A stretch of 7,519 nucleotides of DNA from CAYLZO01 sp964387775 (GTDB lineage: Bacteria > Chloroflexota > Anaerolineae > JAAYZQ01). The notes under the pieces are model-generated. The model was not told the DNA's origin. It searched no databases and saw nothing but the letters and a program-made list of their open reading frames with translations. Location: NCBI GenBank assembly GCA_964387775.1, contig CAYLZO010000248.1, positions 1-7,519 on the forward strand. Direction: 5' to 3'. Every line of letters starts with the position of its first letter. The stretch's first letter is position 1. Positions 1 through 5,674 of this stretch are shown piece after piece. Both the position numbers and the translations under genes were made by a program.

Positions 1-59
1 TCCGGTCGGGATTATAACACAATCGAAGGGAAACGCAAAGGGAGGCGGTTGGGAACGAA

Positions 60-180
60 TCACTCGCTCTCGCGGCGGAGGAAACAGACGGCGCGGCTCA
101 GGCCCCAGGCCGCCAGCAGCCGCTGAAAGTGGCCGCGCTCCAGGCTGCATCGCGAACTGTTCGGTGCTGAGAAGGAGCGT
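60..180 (-). pseudogene. Remnant of the 3' end of the six-TM operon gene (duplicate of 3887-4053)
   Basis: Bases 71-119 match 3887-3935 at 44 of 49 positions, and 117-144 match 4026-4053 at 26 of 28. The copy lacks 93 bases (31 codons) present in the intact gene, with a shared CAG at the junction. On the minus strand it still reads LERGHFQRL, then LAAWGLSRAVCFLRR, then a stop at 60-62. The intact gene has LERGHFRRL, 31 further residues, then LAVWGLSRAVRYLRR. The lost segment covers the fifth TM helix and much of the sixth. Weaker similarity may run on to about 175 (APNSSR against AATSSR). No start or upstream gene body is recognisable, so this is a relic and not a gene. The outer limits are approximate. 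Confidence 0.8.
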
Positions 181-257
181 AACGTGCTATCGCCAAAACT
201 AATTGTTTCATCAATATCTATCGCATTACCCCCCCCTATCACCTATTTCTAATCGAT

Positions 258-286
258 TTGACAGGGCGGCTGGAATCTGCTATACT
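258..286 (+). promoter_or_regulatory. Sigma-70-type promoter with extended -10
   Basis: There is an exact -35 TTGACA at 258-263, a 17-base spacer, and TATACT at 281-286 preceded by TGC (extended -10 TGn). Transcription should begin near 292-294, leaving a leader of about 100 bases before the start at 397. An uninterrupted run of eight C lies just upstream at 229-236. It is the only strong promoter-like pair noticed before the plus-strand unit and probably drives both genes. No operator palindrome was recognised. Confidence 0.75.
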
Positions 287-368
287 GGTCGCGCGTGTTG
301 CGCCCAACCCGCAGCGTTGTCGAGACGTCACACCCACGAGAATCAATTGAATAGTCGGCTGGATGGTG

Positions 369-388
369 GCCCCGGAGGGGCGAGGAGG
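369..388 (+). promoter_or_regulatory. Shine-Dalgarno of the propeller gene with an adjacent small hairpin
   Basis: AGGAGG at 383-388 lies 8 bases before the ATG at 397 and fixes that start. Directly upstream, GCCCC (369-373) can pair with GGGGC (377-381) around a GGA loop, so a tight five-pair stem ends one base before the Shine-Dalgarno. It could affect ribosome access, but this is inference from sequence only. Confidence 0.6.
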
Positions 389-396
389 TTCGGACC

Positions 397-996
397 ATGA
401 GCAAGATGTCTGGCTGGTTCAAAGGTTTGGGGGGGCTGTTGGTCGTGGCCGCCCTGGCGTTGGCGCTGATCTGGCTATTCGGCGGAGCGGGCCAGGTACC
501 GAAGGTGGGGCAAGATGAGTCGCCTACTGAGGCACCCACGCCTGGGCGAGAGGTCGTACCGACAGACACCTCACCGCCGAGGCAAGTACTGACGTCTACC
601 GCCACCTTCCTCCCGACGAGTGAGGTGGCGCCCTCTGTCACCCCGGAGAATCAAGAGACAGTGCGAATCATCTACGCCGTCCAGCCGCCGGAGAAGGCCG
701 TCACCCTGTGGACGCTGGACTATGACCCGGCAACGCATGCGGTTAGCACCCACGAGTTCACGACTTCTCCTTACGATTCGGCAGCATACTTCCGGGTGTA
801 TGAGGTTGCAGTCTCGCCCGATAGGCGATACGTGGCCTTGAATTTGCGGGGCGGGGCAGAAAACCTGGATTATGCGATCTGGACGGTTCAGGCTGACGGC
901 GTGTGGCTGGACCAGTTTTGGTCGTTGAAAACCTCCCCCCCCTGTGTTCTGGGACTGGATGCCCGACGGGAAAAGGATGCTGGTTGGAGAACGTGA
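397..996 (+). CDS. N-terminal part of a frameshifted membrane-anchored PD40/TolB-like propeller protein
   Basis: This frame starts at an ATG with a strong Shine-Dalgarno. Residues 1-9 are short and basic, residues 10-31 form one hydrophobic helix, and about 32-90 are a Pro/Thr/Ser-rich stalk (PTEAPTPGREVVPTDTSPP). The protein is therefore probably anchored in the membrane with its body outside the cytoplasm. The first WD40-like (PD40) blade starts near residue 138 (AVSPDRRYVALNLRGG, then a YAIWTVQADG strand). The meaningful frame ends in an eight-C run at 935-942; the codons after it up to the stop at 994-996 look like shadow sequence. Removing one C continues directly into PVFWDWMPDGKRMLV of the next entry, giving one protein of about 434 residues. 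PD40 propellers mostly bind proteins or ligands; no enzymatic motif is visible. Confidence 0.8.
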   Translation: MSKMSGWFKGLGGLLVVAALALALIWLFGGAGQVPKVGQDESPTEAPTPGREVVPTDTSPPRQVLTSTATFLPTSEVAPSVTPENQETVRIIYAVQPPEKAVTLWTLDYDPATHAVSTHEFTTSPYDSAAYFRVYEVAVSPDRRYVALNLRGGAENLDYAIWTVQADGVWLDQFWSLKTSPPCVLGLDARREKDAGWRT

Positions 997-1702
997 TGGC
1001 GAGGCTGTGGGCACGATAGGCATAGAAAATGGGGATTTCTACGAGTTCCCGTTGATTCCCACAGGAGATTACTATCGCACAGTGATAGACGCAGCAATCT
1101 CGCCTAACAACCAGGACGTTGCATTCTCCATCAATGGGGAAAACGCGATTTGGCTTCTGTCTTTGGACGGCAATACCCTGGACATCGACAACATCAAAAA
1201 GTTCCCAATTCCCAAAAGAAACTTGAGCGGTTCTTTTCCTCAGCGCATTACCTGGTCGCCAAACGGGAAGAGGATAGCCTACTTCGAGTTGTTGTCAACT
1301 GAAATGTCAGAGATTCAGGTCATGGACCTCGACAAAGGCACAGTGAGTTTCCTAAGCTCGGATGATGCTCATAATCTGTACCCTGTTTGGTCGGGGGATG
1401 GCACCGCTCTGGTGTATATCCGTGAAACTACTCCAGGGATCATCCCCTGGATTGGAGGGTATTGGAGCAAGTGGAATAGTAGTATTTGGCTTGCTGAGGT
1501 CGAAACCGGCCGCTACGACGAACTGGTTCCCTCGGAAGGCAAAGCCTGCTGGTCGGCGACCTGGCTGCCTGACGGGTCGGGCGTCGTCTTTGTCTCCAAC
1601 CGCAAGGGGCAAAGTGACGTTTGGGTCGTCAACCGGGATGGCACGGGTCTGCGCCCCCTGACGGATCAGGGCGACGTCATGGCTCTCGACATCTTGCCTT
1701 GA
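944..1702 (+). CDS. C-terminal part of the same PD40/TolB-like propeller protein (blades 2-6)
   Basis: This frame carries five PD40-like blades in order: FWDWMPDGKRMLVGERDG, AAISPNNQDVAFSINGENAIW, ITWSPNGKRIAYFEL with IQVMDLDKG, PVWSGDGTALVYIRE with SSIWLAEVETG, and ATWLPDGSGVVFVSNRKG followed by SDVWVVNRDGTGLRPLTD. With the single blade in the preceding frame this makes six, the TolB number, which argues that both frames were one gene. The ATG at 944 (codon M of MFWDWMPDG) has no convincing Shine-Dalgarno and falls inside a blade, so it is unlikely to be a natural start. The frame ends with TGA at 1700-1702, 23 bases before the peptidase gene. Expression as a separate protein is doubtful. 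Confidence 0.8.
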   Translation: MFWDWMPDGKRMLVGERDGEAVGTIGIENGDFYEFPLIPTGDYYRTVIDAAISPNNQDVAFSINGENAIWLLSLDGNTLDIDNIKKFPIPKRNLSGSFPQRITWSPNGKRIAYFELLSTEMSEIQVMDLDKGTVSFLSSDDAHNLYPVWSGDGTALVYIRETTPGIIPWIGGYWSKWNSSIWLAEVETGRYDELVPSEGKACWSATWLPDGSGVVFVSNRKGQSDVWVVNRDGTGLRPLTDQGDVMALDILP

Positions 1703-1712
1703 AACCCTGGAC

Positions 1713-1720
1713 AAGGAGGT
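1713..1720 (+). promoter_or_regulatory. Shine-Dalgarno of the M23 peptidase gene
   Basis: AAGGAGGT at 1713-1720 lies 5 bases before the ATG at 1726. It selects that start over in-frame codons further upstream within the preceding gene. It shares the ten bases AGGAGGTTCG with the leader of the first gene (383-392). Confidence 0.8.
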
Positions 1721-1725
1721 TCGAG

Positions 1726-2412
1726 ATGAAGATCGGGGAATTCCTTCTGCGTCTTGTTTTGCTGCTCGCCGGTACCCTTTGCTGTTTCGCTCCGCCGCAG
1801 TCTATGGCCGCCGATGACGCTCCTTCAGAGCAGGATTTAAGCCAGCAGACTCCGCCAAGCCTCGTGTATCCCCTGGCTCGCCGCTGGCCGATTTCGTCAC
1901 TGTTCGACCACACAAGCCCGGGCGACCATGGTAGTCAGGATGGGTATATCACCATCTGCACGGGGGATTCGGTTTCCGACGATCCCGGCGACCCCAATGA
2001 TCAGAGCATTTCGGGTACGGTCTGGGCGTACACCGACTATGATACCAACCTGAGGGATCTGCGCTGGAATGATTTTGTACCGGGCTGGCTGTGGTACGAT
2101 CGTCACTACGGCTACGATTATGCGTGCCCCCTCTCAACCACTGTAGTCGCTGCCACATCCGGTACGGCGTATCGCGAGGGATCATATACAGTGAGAGTAA
2201 CTCACAGTAGTGGCTATCAAACTTTCTACCGGCATCTCAATACCCGGATCGCTCCGAACGTCTCGGTACAACCCGGCCAATGGATCGGCGACAGTGGAGA
2301 CGAGGGAGGGCAATATGGCCCTCACCTGCACTTTGAGATGCGGGATCCCAGCAACAGATACGTCGACCCCCTGTGGCTGGCAAGGGGACTACACCGATCC
2401 ATGGTCACATAA
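1726..2412 (+). CDS. Secreted M23 (LytM-type) metallopeptidase domain, N-terminal part of a frameshifted gene
   Basis: The ATG at 1726 follows a strong Shine-Dalgarno and gives a classic signal peptide: a short charged start, a hydrophobic core at about residues 7-21, and a likely cut after SMA (residue 28). The peptidase domain spans about 95-215. It has all M23 landmarks: HYGYD (zinc ligands H127, D131), the TFYRH motif (H170), and GPHLHFEM (H200 and H202; H202 the third zinc ligand). M23 enzymes cleave peptide cross-bridges in peptidoglycan, so a role at the cell wall outside the membrane is expected. The true frame breaks at five C (2367-2371). Residues after YVDP up to the stop at 2410-2412 are shadow, and one C fewer continues into CGWQGDYTDPWS of the next entry. 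The restored gene would run to 3685, about 652 residues. The catalytic domain is complete even if translation stops here. Confidence 0.88.
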   Translation: MKIGEFLLRLVLLLAGTLCCFAPPQSMAADDAPSEQDLSQQTPPSLVYPLARRWPISSLFDHTSPGDHGSQDGYITICTGDSVSDDPGDPNDQSISGTVWAYTDYDTNLRDLRWNDFVPGWLWYDRHYGYDYACPLSTTVVAATSGTAYREGSYTVRVTHSSGYQTFYRHLNTRIAPNVSVQPGQWIGDSGDEGGQYGPHLHFEMRDPSNRYVDPLWLARGLHRSMVT

Positions 2413-2731
2413 CGTCGGTAACGTGTGGGCCAGCGGCGACCCGATTCCTATGGGTTACCGCGACCAGAACGGCACCGTCCACGGCCCCTATGCCCTGGAC
2501 TATTCGTCCATTCGTCAGAAATGGCTGGACCTGGATGGTGAGCCCGGCTCGCCCCTGGACAACGACTACGCCGGCGCACTGGTGGGCCAGGATGTCAATG
2601 GCACACTCCTGTACGAAAGGATCCAGCCCTTCGAGCATGGCTATATCAACTACGTCAGCGGTTCAGGCACTGACTACTACCCTAACCCGGATAAACCGGA
2701 ACCAAAGGGCCGAAATGCTGCCCACAAGATC
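2372..2731 (+). pseudogene. Middle segment of the M23 gene: post-catalytic linker and LGFP-like repeat (out of frame)
   Basis: This stretch continues the peptidase with CGWQGDYTDPWSHNVGNVWAS, a form common right after M23 domains in modular secreted proteins. An LGFP-like repeat follows (IRQKWLDLDGEPGSPL near restored residue 262, ending FEHGYINYVSGSG near 302). LGFP repeats occur in cell-wall-associated proteins and are thought to help localisation. No start codon with a Shine-Dalgarno precedes it, so it is read only if the frame is restored at 2367-2371. The frame changes again between 2704 and 2732, the most natural joint being AAHKI to LLNVPGF. The LGFP assignment is by pattern only. Confidence 0.7.
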
Positions 2732-2732
2732 C

Positions 2733-3092
2733 TTGCTCAATGTGCCAGGATTTCATGGGTTAGGCCCTTACGCCGAGACCTACCTGCCCGACGTCCGCGC
2801 TGCCAAAGACAGCAACGACTGGCACTCGATCATCTTTGTGCGCAACAATGGACCCGGCAACGCTACGGTCAACATCGCTTTCTACACTCGGGATGGCCAG
2901 GTGCTGGACTCACGAACCCACAAGGTCCTCTCGCCCCGGAGCGTGTGGAGTCTGAACGCCAGGGGGGCATTACTCGATTTCCTTGACCAGGCCGAGTATC
3001 CCGGTGTGTTCGAGGGTTCAGCCACCGTCTATGCCAGCCAGGACGTGTCGGTGGTGGTTATGAACGTTTATGAAGGTACACCTGAACCTGAT
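2733..3092 (+). pseudogene. Middle segment of the M23 gene: first beta-sandwich-like repeat (out of frame)
   Basis: This frame reads LLNVPGFHGLGPYAETYLPDV, then DWHSIIFVRNNGPGNATVNIAFYTRDGQ, then VLSPRSVWSLNARG, then FEGSATVYASQDVSVVVMNVY. Alternating hydrophobic strands, an N-N-G turn and a closing GSA-V-AVV-type strand suggest an immunoglobulin-like beta-sandwich of the kind found in secreted Chloroflexota proteins. I know no precise family name. It lies between two frame changes, at 2704-2732 and near 3092, and has no credible independent start. Its likely role is adhesion or spacing of the peptidase, which is inference. Confidence 0.65.
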
Positions 3093-3685
3093 ACCAGGTG
3101 CAGTACATACCCGAGAGTGGCTACAGTGGCTGTACCACAGGTTGGATCAAGGTCCCGCCTCATGGTTCCTACAAGGTCAACATGCGTGACAATCCCAATT
3201 GTTGGCTGGGGGGCACCTTCGTCGGTGGGGCAAAGGTACGAAGTCAGAACGAACAGCCTCTGGCAGCGGTAGCCAACCACTGGCGGGACTGGGGCAGCAG
3301 CGAGCTAGAAGCGTTTATGAGCTACGAAGCGATGCCCCATGGCCATCTGCCCACCTGGTTGCCCTTGCTGCAACAGAACAACAACAATTGGTACACGAGC
3401 AGTGGCTTTCAAAACACGGCTTCGTACATCGGCGCCAAACTGGTGACTTTGAACTACGTCCCTGAAGATCAGAGTGAAGTTTGCCAGCAACAGCAAGTCT
3501 CGCTTGACGATTCCCATGTCGTGAGCATCTTTCCCAGTCCGCCTTCCGGCCCCTGTTGGACGTCGCAAGACAAGTTCGTCGGTTCAGCCAAGGTTACTCG
3601 GGGTGGCTACGAGTTCTCGGCCGTGGTCTTTCAAGAGGAGTTTGAGAGTTGTCAACCACTTTTCTACCTCGGCGAGTACGACTGA
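3092..3685 (+). CDS. C-terminal segment of the M23 gene: further beta-sandwich-like repeats
   Basis: Restoring one missing base (a T, giving GATTAC) near 3092 joins VYEGTPEPD to YQVQYIPESGYSGC. The rest reads GWIKVPPHGSYKVNM, a GAKVRSQNEQPLAAVANH strand pair, then a second repeat (HLPTWLPLLQQNNNNWYTSS, GAKLVTLNYVPEDQ, KFVGSAKVTRGGYEFSAVVFQ). It ends in LFYLGEYD with TGA at 3683-3685. No membrane segment, LPXTG or other anchor is visible at the end. The GTG at 3098 could open this frame, but it lacks a Shine-Dalgarno and lies inside a strand, so independent translation is unlikely. The repeats resemble the one at 2733-3092, suggesting internal duplication of the module. Confidence 0.7.
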   Translation, partial: YQVQYIPESGYSGCTTGWIKVPPHGSYKVNMRDNPNCWLGGTFVGGAKVRSQNEQPLAAVANHWRDWGSSELEAFMSYEAMPHGHLPTWLPLLQQNNNNWYTSSGFQNTASYIGAKLVTLNYVPEDQSEVCQQQQVSLDDSHVVSIFPSPPSGPCWTSQDKFVGSAKVTRGGYEFSAVVFQEEFESCQPLFYLGEYD

Positions 3686-3752
3686 GGACACCTTTATGAG
3701 CCACATCGGCTTGAACCGCTAGTACCTGTTCAGAGTGAAAATTGACATACCT

Positions 3753-3851
3753 GTCATTGCGAGCGAAGCGAAGCAATCTCCAATTTCCAGGCAGAAACTG
3801 CTAACTTGGAGCAAAAAGAGATTGCTTCGTCGCTTCGCTCCTCGCAATGAC
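3753..3851. repeat. Dispersed palindromic repeat (ASEAKQS/RFARND family) in a convergent intergenic region
   Basis: The left arm (3753-3780) and right arm (3818-3851) are inverted copies: ten paired bases, a 3-base bulge, eight paired bases, a 3-base bulge, ten paired bases. The two 3-base units occur only in the right arm. The 37-base loop holds a mini-hairpin (GCAG 3791-3794 with CTGC 3798-3801). Reading frames across it give VIASEAKQS, CEERSDEAISFC and LRFARND, peptides well known as mistranslations of a mobile palindromic repeat in many bacterial genomes. It could fold as a bidirectional terminator between the peptidase gene (ends 3685) and the operon end (3876), but neither side has a U-tract. 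The remaining bases of 3686-3875 show nothing recognisable. Confidence 0.85.
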
Positions 3852-3875
3852 GTTCATCAAAACTACCTTGAAGTG

Positions 3876-4385
3876 CTACCAGTCCACGCGGCGGAGGTAG
3901 CGGACGGCGCGGCTCAGGCCCCAGACGGCCAGCAGGCCCAGCAGCGCGGCGGGGAGAAAGCTCAGACGGACCTCGACCGCCAGGGCCACGACGGCGAGCA
4001 GGGTCCCGACGCCGACGACGGCGGCCAGCCGCCGGAAGTGGCCGCGCTCCAGGGCCCGCCGGCGGGACGACGTGGCGGCGGGCCATTCCACGCTTTCCAG
4101 ACGCCGGGCAAAGTCGTCCAGGTCCCAGGCGCAAAGGGCGGCGACGGCCGCCGCCAGCAGCCAGCCCCAGGCCAGTCCCAGCCAGAAACCGGCGGCCGCC
4201 AGAGCCAGCGAGGCGACAAAGAGGGCCGAGGCCGTCCAGGGCCAACCGCGCCAGCGGCCAACGAGCCACAGCCCTCCCGCGAGAGCGATCCAGGGCAGGC
4301 CGGCCAGCACGCCGCCCAGGGCGTAACTGGCGGCCAGCGCCCCCAGGGCCAGGCCCGCGCAGACGGACGAAAGCTTACCGGCCAC
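3876..4385 (-). CDS. Polytopic membrane protein of unknown function, last gene of the MoxR operon
   Basis: The gene encodes 169 residues from a GTG at 4385, overlapping the end of the DUF58 gene by 11 bases. The open frame extends further upstream, but there it is only a Ser/Arg-rich shadow of DUF58. About six hydrophobic segments are visible: 8-28, 30-44, 52-70, 71-87, 120-139 and 141-158. Between the fourth and fifth is a charged loop (DLDDFARRLESVEWP, then SSRRR) that likely faces the cytoplasm. No catalytic motif or known family was recognised. Translational coupling to DUF58 suggests it serves the same envelope module, perhaps as a membrane partner. A decayed copy of its 3' end lies at 60-180. 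The start is the least certain part because no clear Shine-Dalgarno precedes it. Confidence 0.75.
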   Translation of the reverse strand: MAGKLSSVCAGLALGALAASYALGGVLAGLPWIALAGGLWLVGRWRGWPWTASALFVASLALAAAGFWLGLAWGWLLAAAVAALCAWDLDDFARRLESVEWPAATSSRRRALERGHFRRLAAVVGVGTLLAVVALAVEVRLSFLPAALLGLLAVWGLSRAVRYLRRVDW

Positions 4386-5673
4386 GGCTAACGTCCAGGC
4401 CCACGGCCCGGTACCACTGGGGCACGCGGCCCAACGCAGCGTGGACCGTCTGGTCGAAGGGGCGGTCCACCTGCCAGTCCACGACCTGGATGCCGGCCCG
4501 CTGCAACTCGCGCAGGAGCAGCGTCCGCTCGACGCGCACGATGTCGGCGGCCAGCTCGACGGCCGGCGTCTGCTCCAGCGCCCCCACCTCCAGGGGCACG
4601 GGGTCGGGGCGCACGACGAGGAGCTGGTAGCCGTGGGCCCGCAGGCGGACGAGCATCGGCAGGTCGTCGGACCAGAGGGGGCTGACGAGGACGAGCTGCG
4701 ACTGGGCGGGGAAAAAGCGGGTGGGCAGGTAGTCGAGCCGGTCAAAAATCTGGCTCTCGCCCGTCTGAGCGCGGGCCAGGGCGCGCAGGATGCGCTCTCG
4801 TTGGACCTTGCCGTAGCCGGGAAAGGTCCGGTCGAGGACGCGGCCGTAGACGAGCAGGCCGACGCGGTTGCCGTCGCTCAAAAAGGCGTCGGCCAGGGAA
4901 GCCGTGGCCTCGACGGCGTGCTCAAAGAGAGAGTCGTCGGCGGAGCGCACGTCGCTGCGGCGGCGGGCGTCGAGGATCAGGCCCACGTCGGCGATGCGCT
5001 CCTGCTCGAACTCGTTGGTAAAGAGGGCGCGGGGATGGCGGGCGCTCACCCGCCAGTTGATCCAGCGCCGGGGATCGCCGACCTGGTATTCGCGCACGCC
5101 GAAAAAGTTGGTGCCCGAGCCGCCGACGCGGGCGGGCACCGGCCCGGCGTAGCCCCGGGTGCGCAGCGGCCGGATGGGCACCCGGCGCAGCCGCTTGACG
5201 GGGGGCAGCACGGCCAGGTGGGCGGGTGCTTCGAGCTCGCGGGCCCGCTGGAAGAGGCCCAGCCGGTCGCGGGCCGTGACCCGCACGCGCTCAAAGTCAA
5301 AGATGCCCCGCCGGGCGTGCACCGAGTAGGCCAGCTCCAGCGTCTCGCCGGGGGCCAGGGCGGCCAGGGCCTGGGTCTCCCCTCCGACGACCGCCAGCCG
5401 GCCCGGCACCACGTCCTCGACGAGGACCTCTTCCAGGCGCGAGCCCTCGTTGGTGATGGTCAGCGTCACGCCGACGGGCGTGTCCCGCCGGACGCGGTCG
5501 GCGCTGAGGGTGCGGCTGGCCCGCAGGGAGAGTTCCCCCGGCCCGTAGAGCACGGCGGCCACCAGGTAGACGGCCAGGGGCAAGACGAGGGCCAGGACGC
5601 CGCCGTTGAGGGTGGCCAGCCCGGCCAGGAGCAGCCCGTAGGCCAGGGCGCTCAGCAGCAGGAAGCGGCGCAC
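4375..5673 (-). CDS. DUF58 family protein with von Willebrand A-like domain
   Basis: This 432-residue protein starts at GTG 5673, one base after the MoxR stop, with GGAGG inside the end of moxR. Residues 4-45 form two hydrophobic membrane segments. Residues 50-145 are a beta-rich region probably outside the membrane core. Residues 188-212 contain the DUF58 hallmark (GTNFFGVREYQVGDPRRW, then INWRVSAR). The vWA-like fold follows, with its first strand at GLILDAR (D235). The metal site is degenerate: D235 is followed by ARRRS and not by the DxSxS pattern, as in many DUF58 members. DUF58 proteins are nearly always encoded beside MoxR ATPases and are believed to be substrates or partners of that chaperone at the membrane; the biochemical role is unknown. 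The gene is intact and of ordinary length. Confidence 0.92.
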   Translation of the reverse strand: MRRFLLLSALAYGLLLAGLATLNGGVLALVLPLAVYLVAAVLYGPGELSLRASRTLSADRVRRDTPVGVTLTITNEGSRLEEVLVEDVVPGRLAVVGGETQALAALAPGETLELAYSVHARRGIFDFERVRVTARDRLGLFQRARELEAPAHLAVLPPVKRLRRVPIRPLRTRGYAGPVPARVGGSGTNFFGVREYQVGDPRRWINWRVSARHPRALFTNEFEQERIADVGLILDARRRSDVRSADDSLFEHAVEATASLADAFLSDGNRVGLLVYGRVLDRTFPGYGKVQRERILRALARAQTGESQIFDRLDYLPTRFFPAQSQLVLVSPLWSDDLPMLVRLRAHGYQLLVVRPDPVPLEVGALEQTPAVELAADIVRVERTLLLRELQRAGIQVVDWQVDRPFDQTVHAALGRVPQWYRAVGLDVSRGR

Positions 5674-5674
5674 G

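Noticed and set aside
291..303. Small GCGC/GCGC stem near the expected transcription start
   Set aside because: Four pairs with a five-base loop is common by chance in this composition; no riboswitch or attenuator structure was recognised in the leader.
249..641. A 130-residue minus-strand frame over the promoter and first gene
   Set aside because: It runs antisense to the Pro/Thr stalk and has no Shine-Dalgarno or family resemblance.
3742..3747. A second TTGACA, as a possible -35
   Set aside because: No -10-like hexamer occurs at the right distance, where GAAGCG of the repeat lies, and no plus-strand gene follows.
3753..3851. The palindrome as a standard Rho-independent terminator
   Set aside because: No U-tract follows the stem on either strand and the loop is long; it is better described as a repeat element with possible terminator activity.
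3735..4391. A 218-residue plus-strand frame beginning within the palindromic repeat
   Set aside because: Its start is the repeat's own spurious peptide (VIASEAKQS), and the rest is antisense to the six-TM gene.
4386..4745. Upstream extension of the six-TM protein to an ATG at 4745
   Set aside because: The extra residues are a Ser/Arg/Pro-rich shadow of DUF58; hydrophobic segments begin only after the GTG at 4385.
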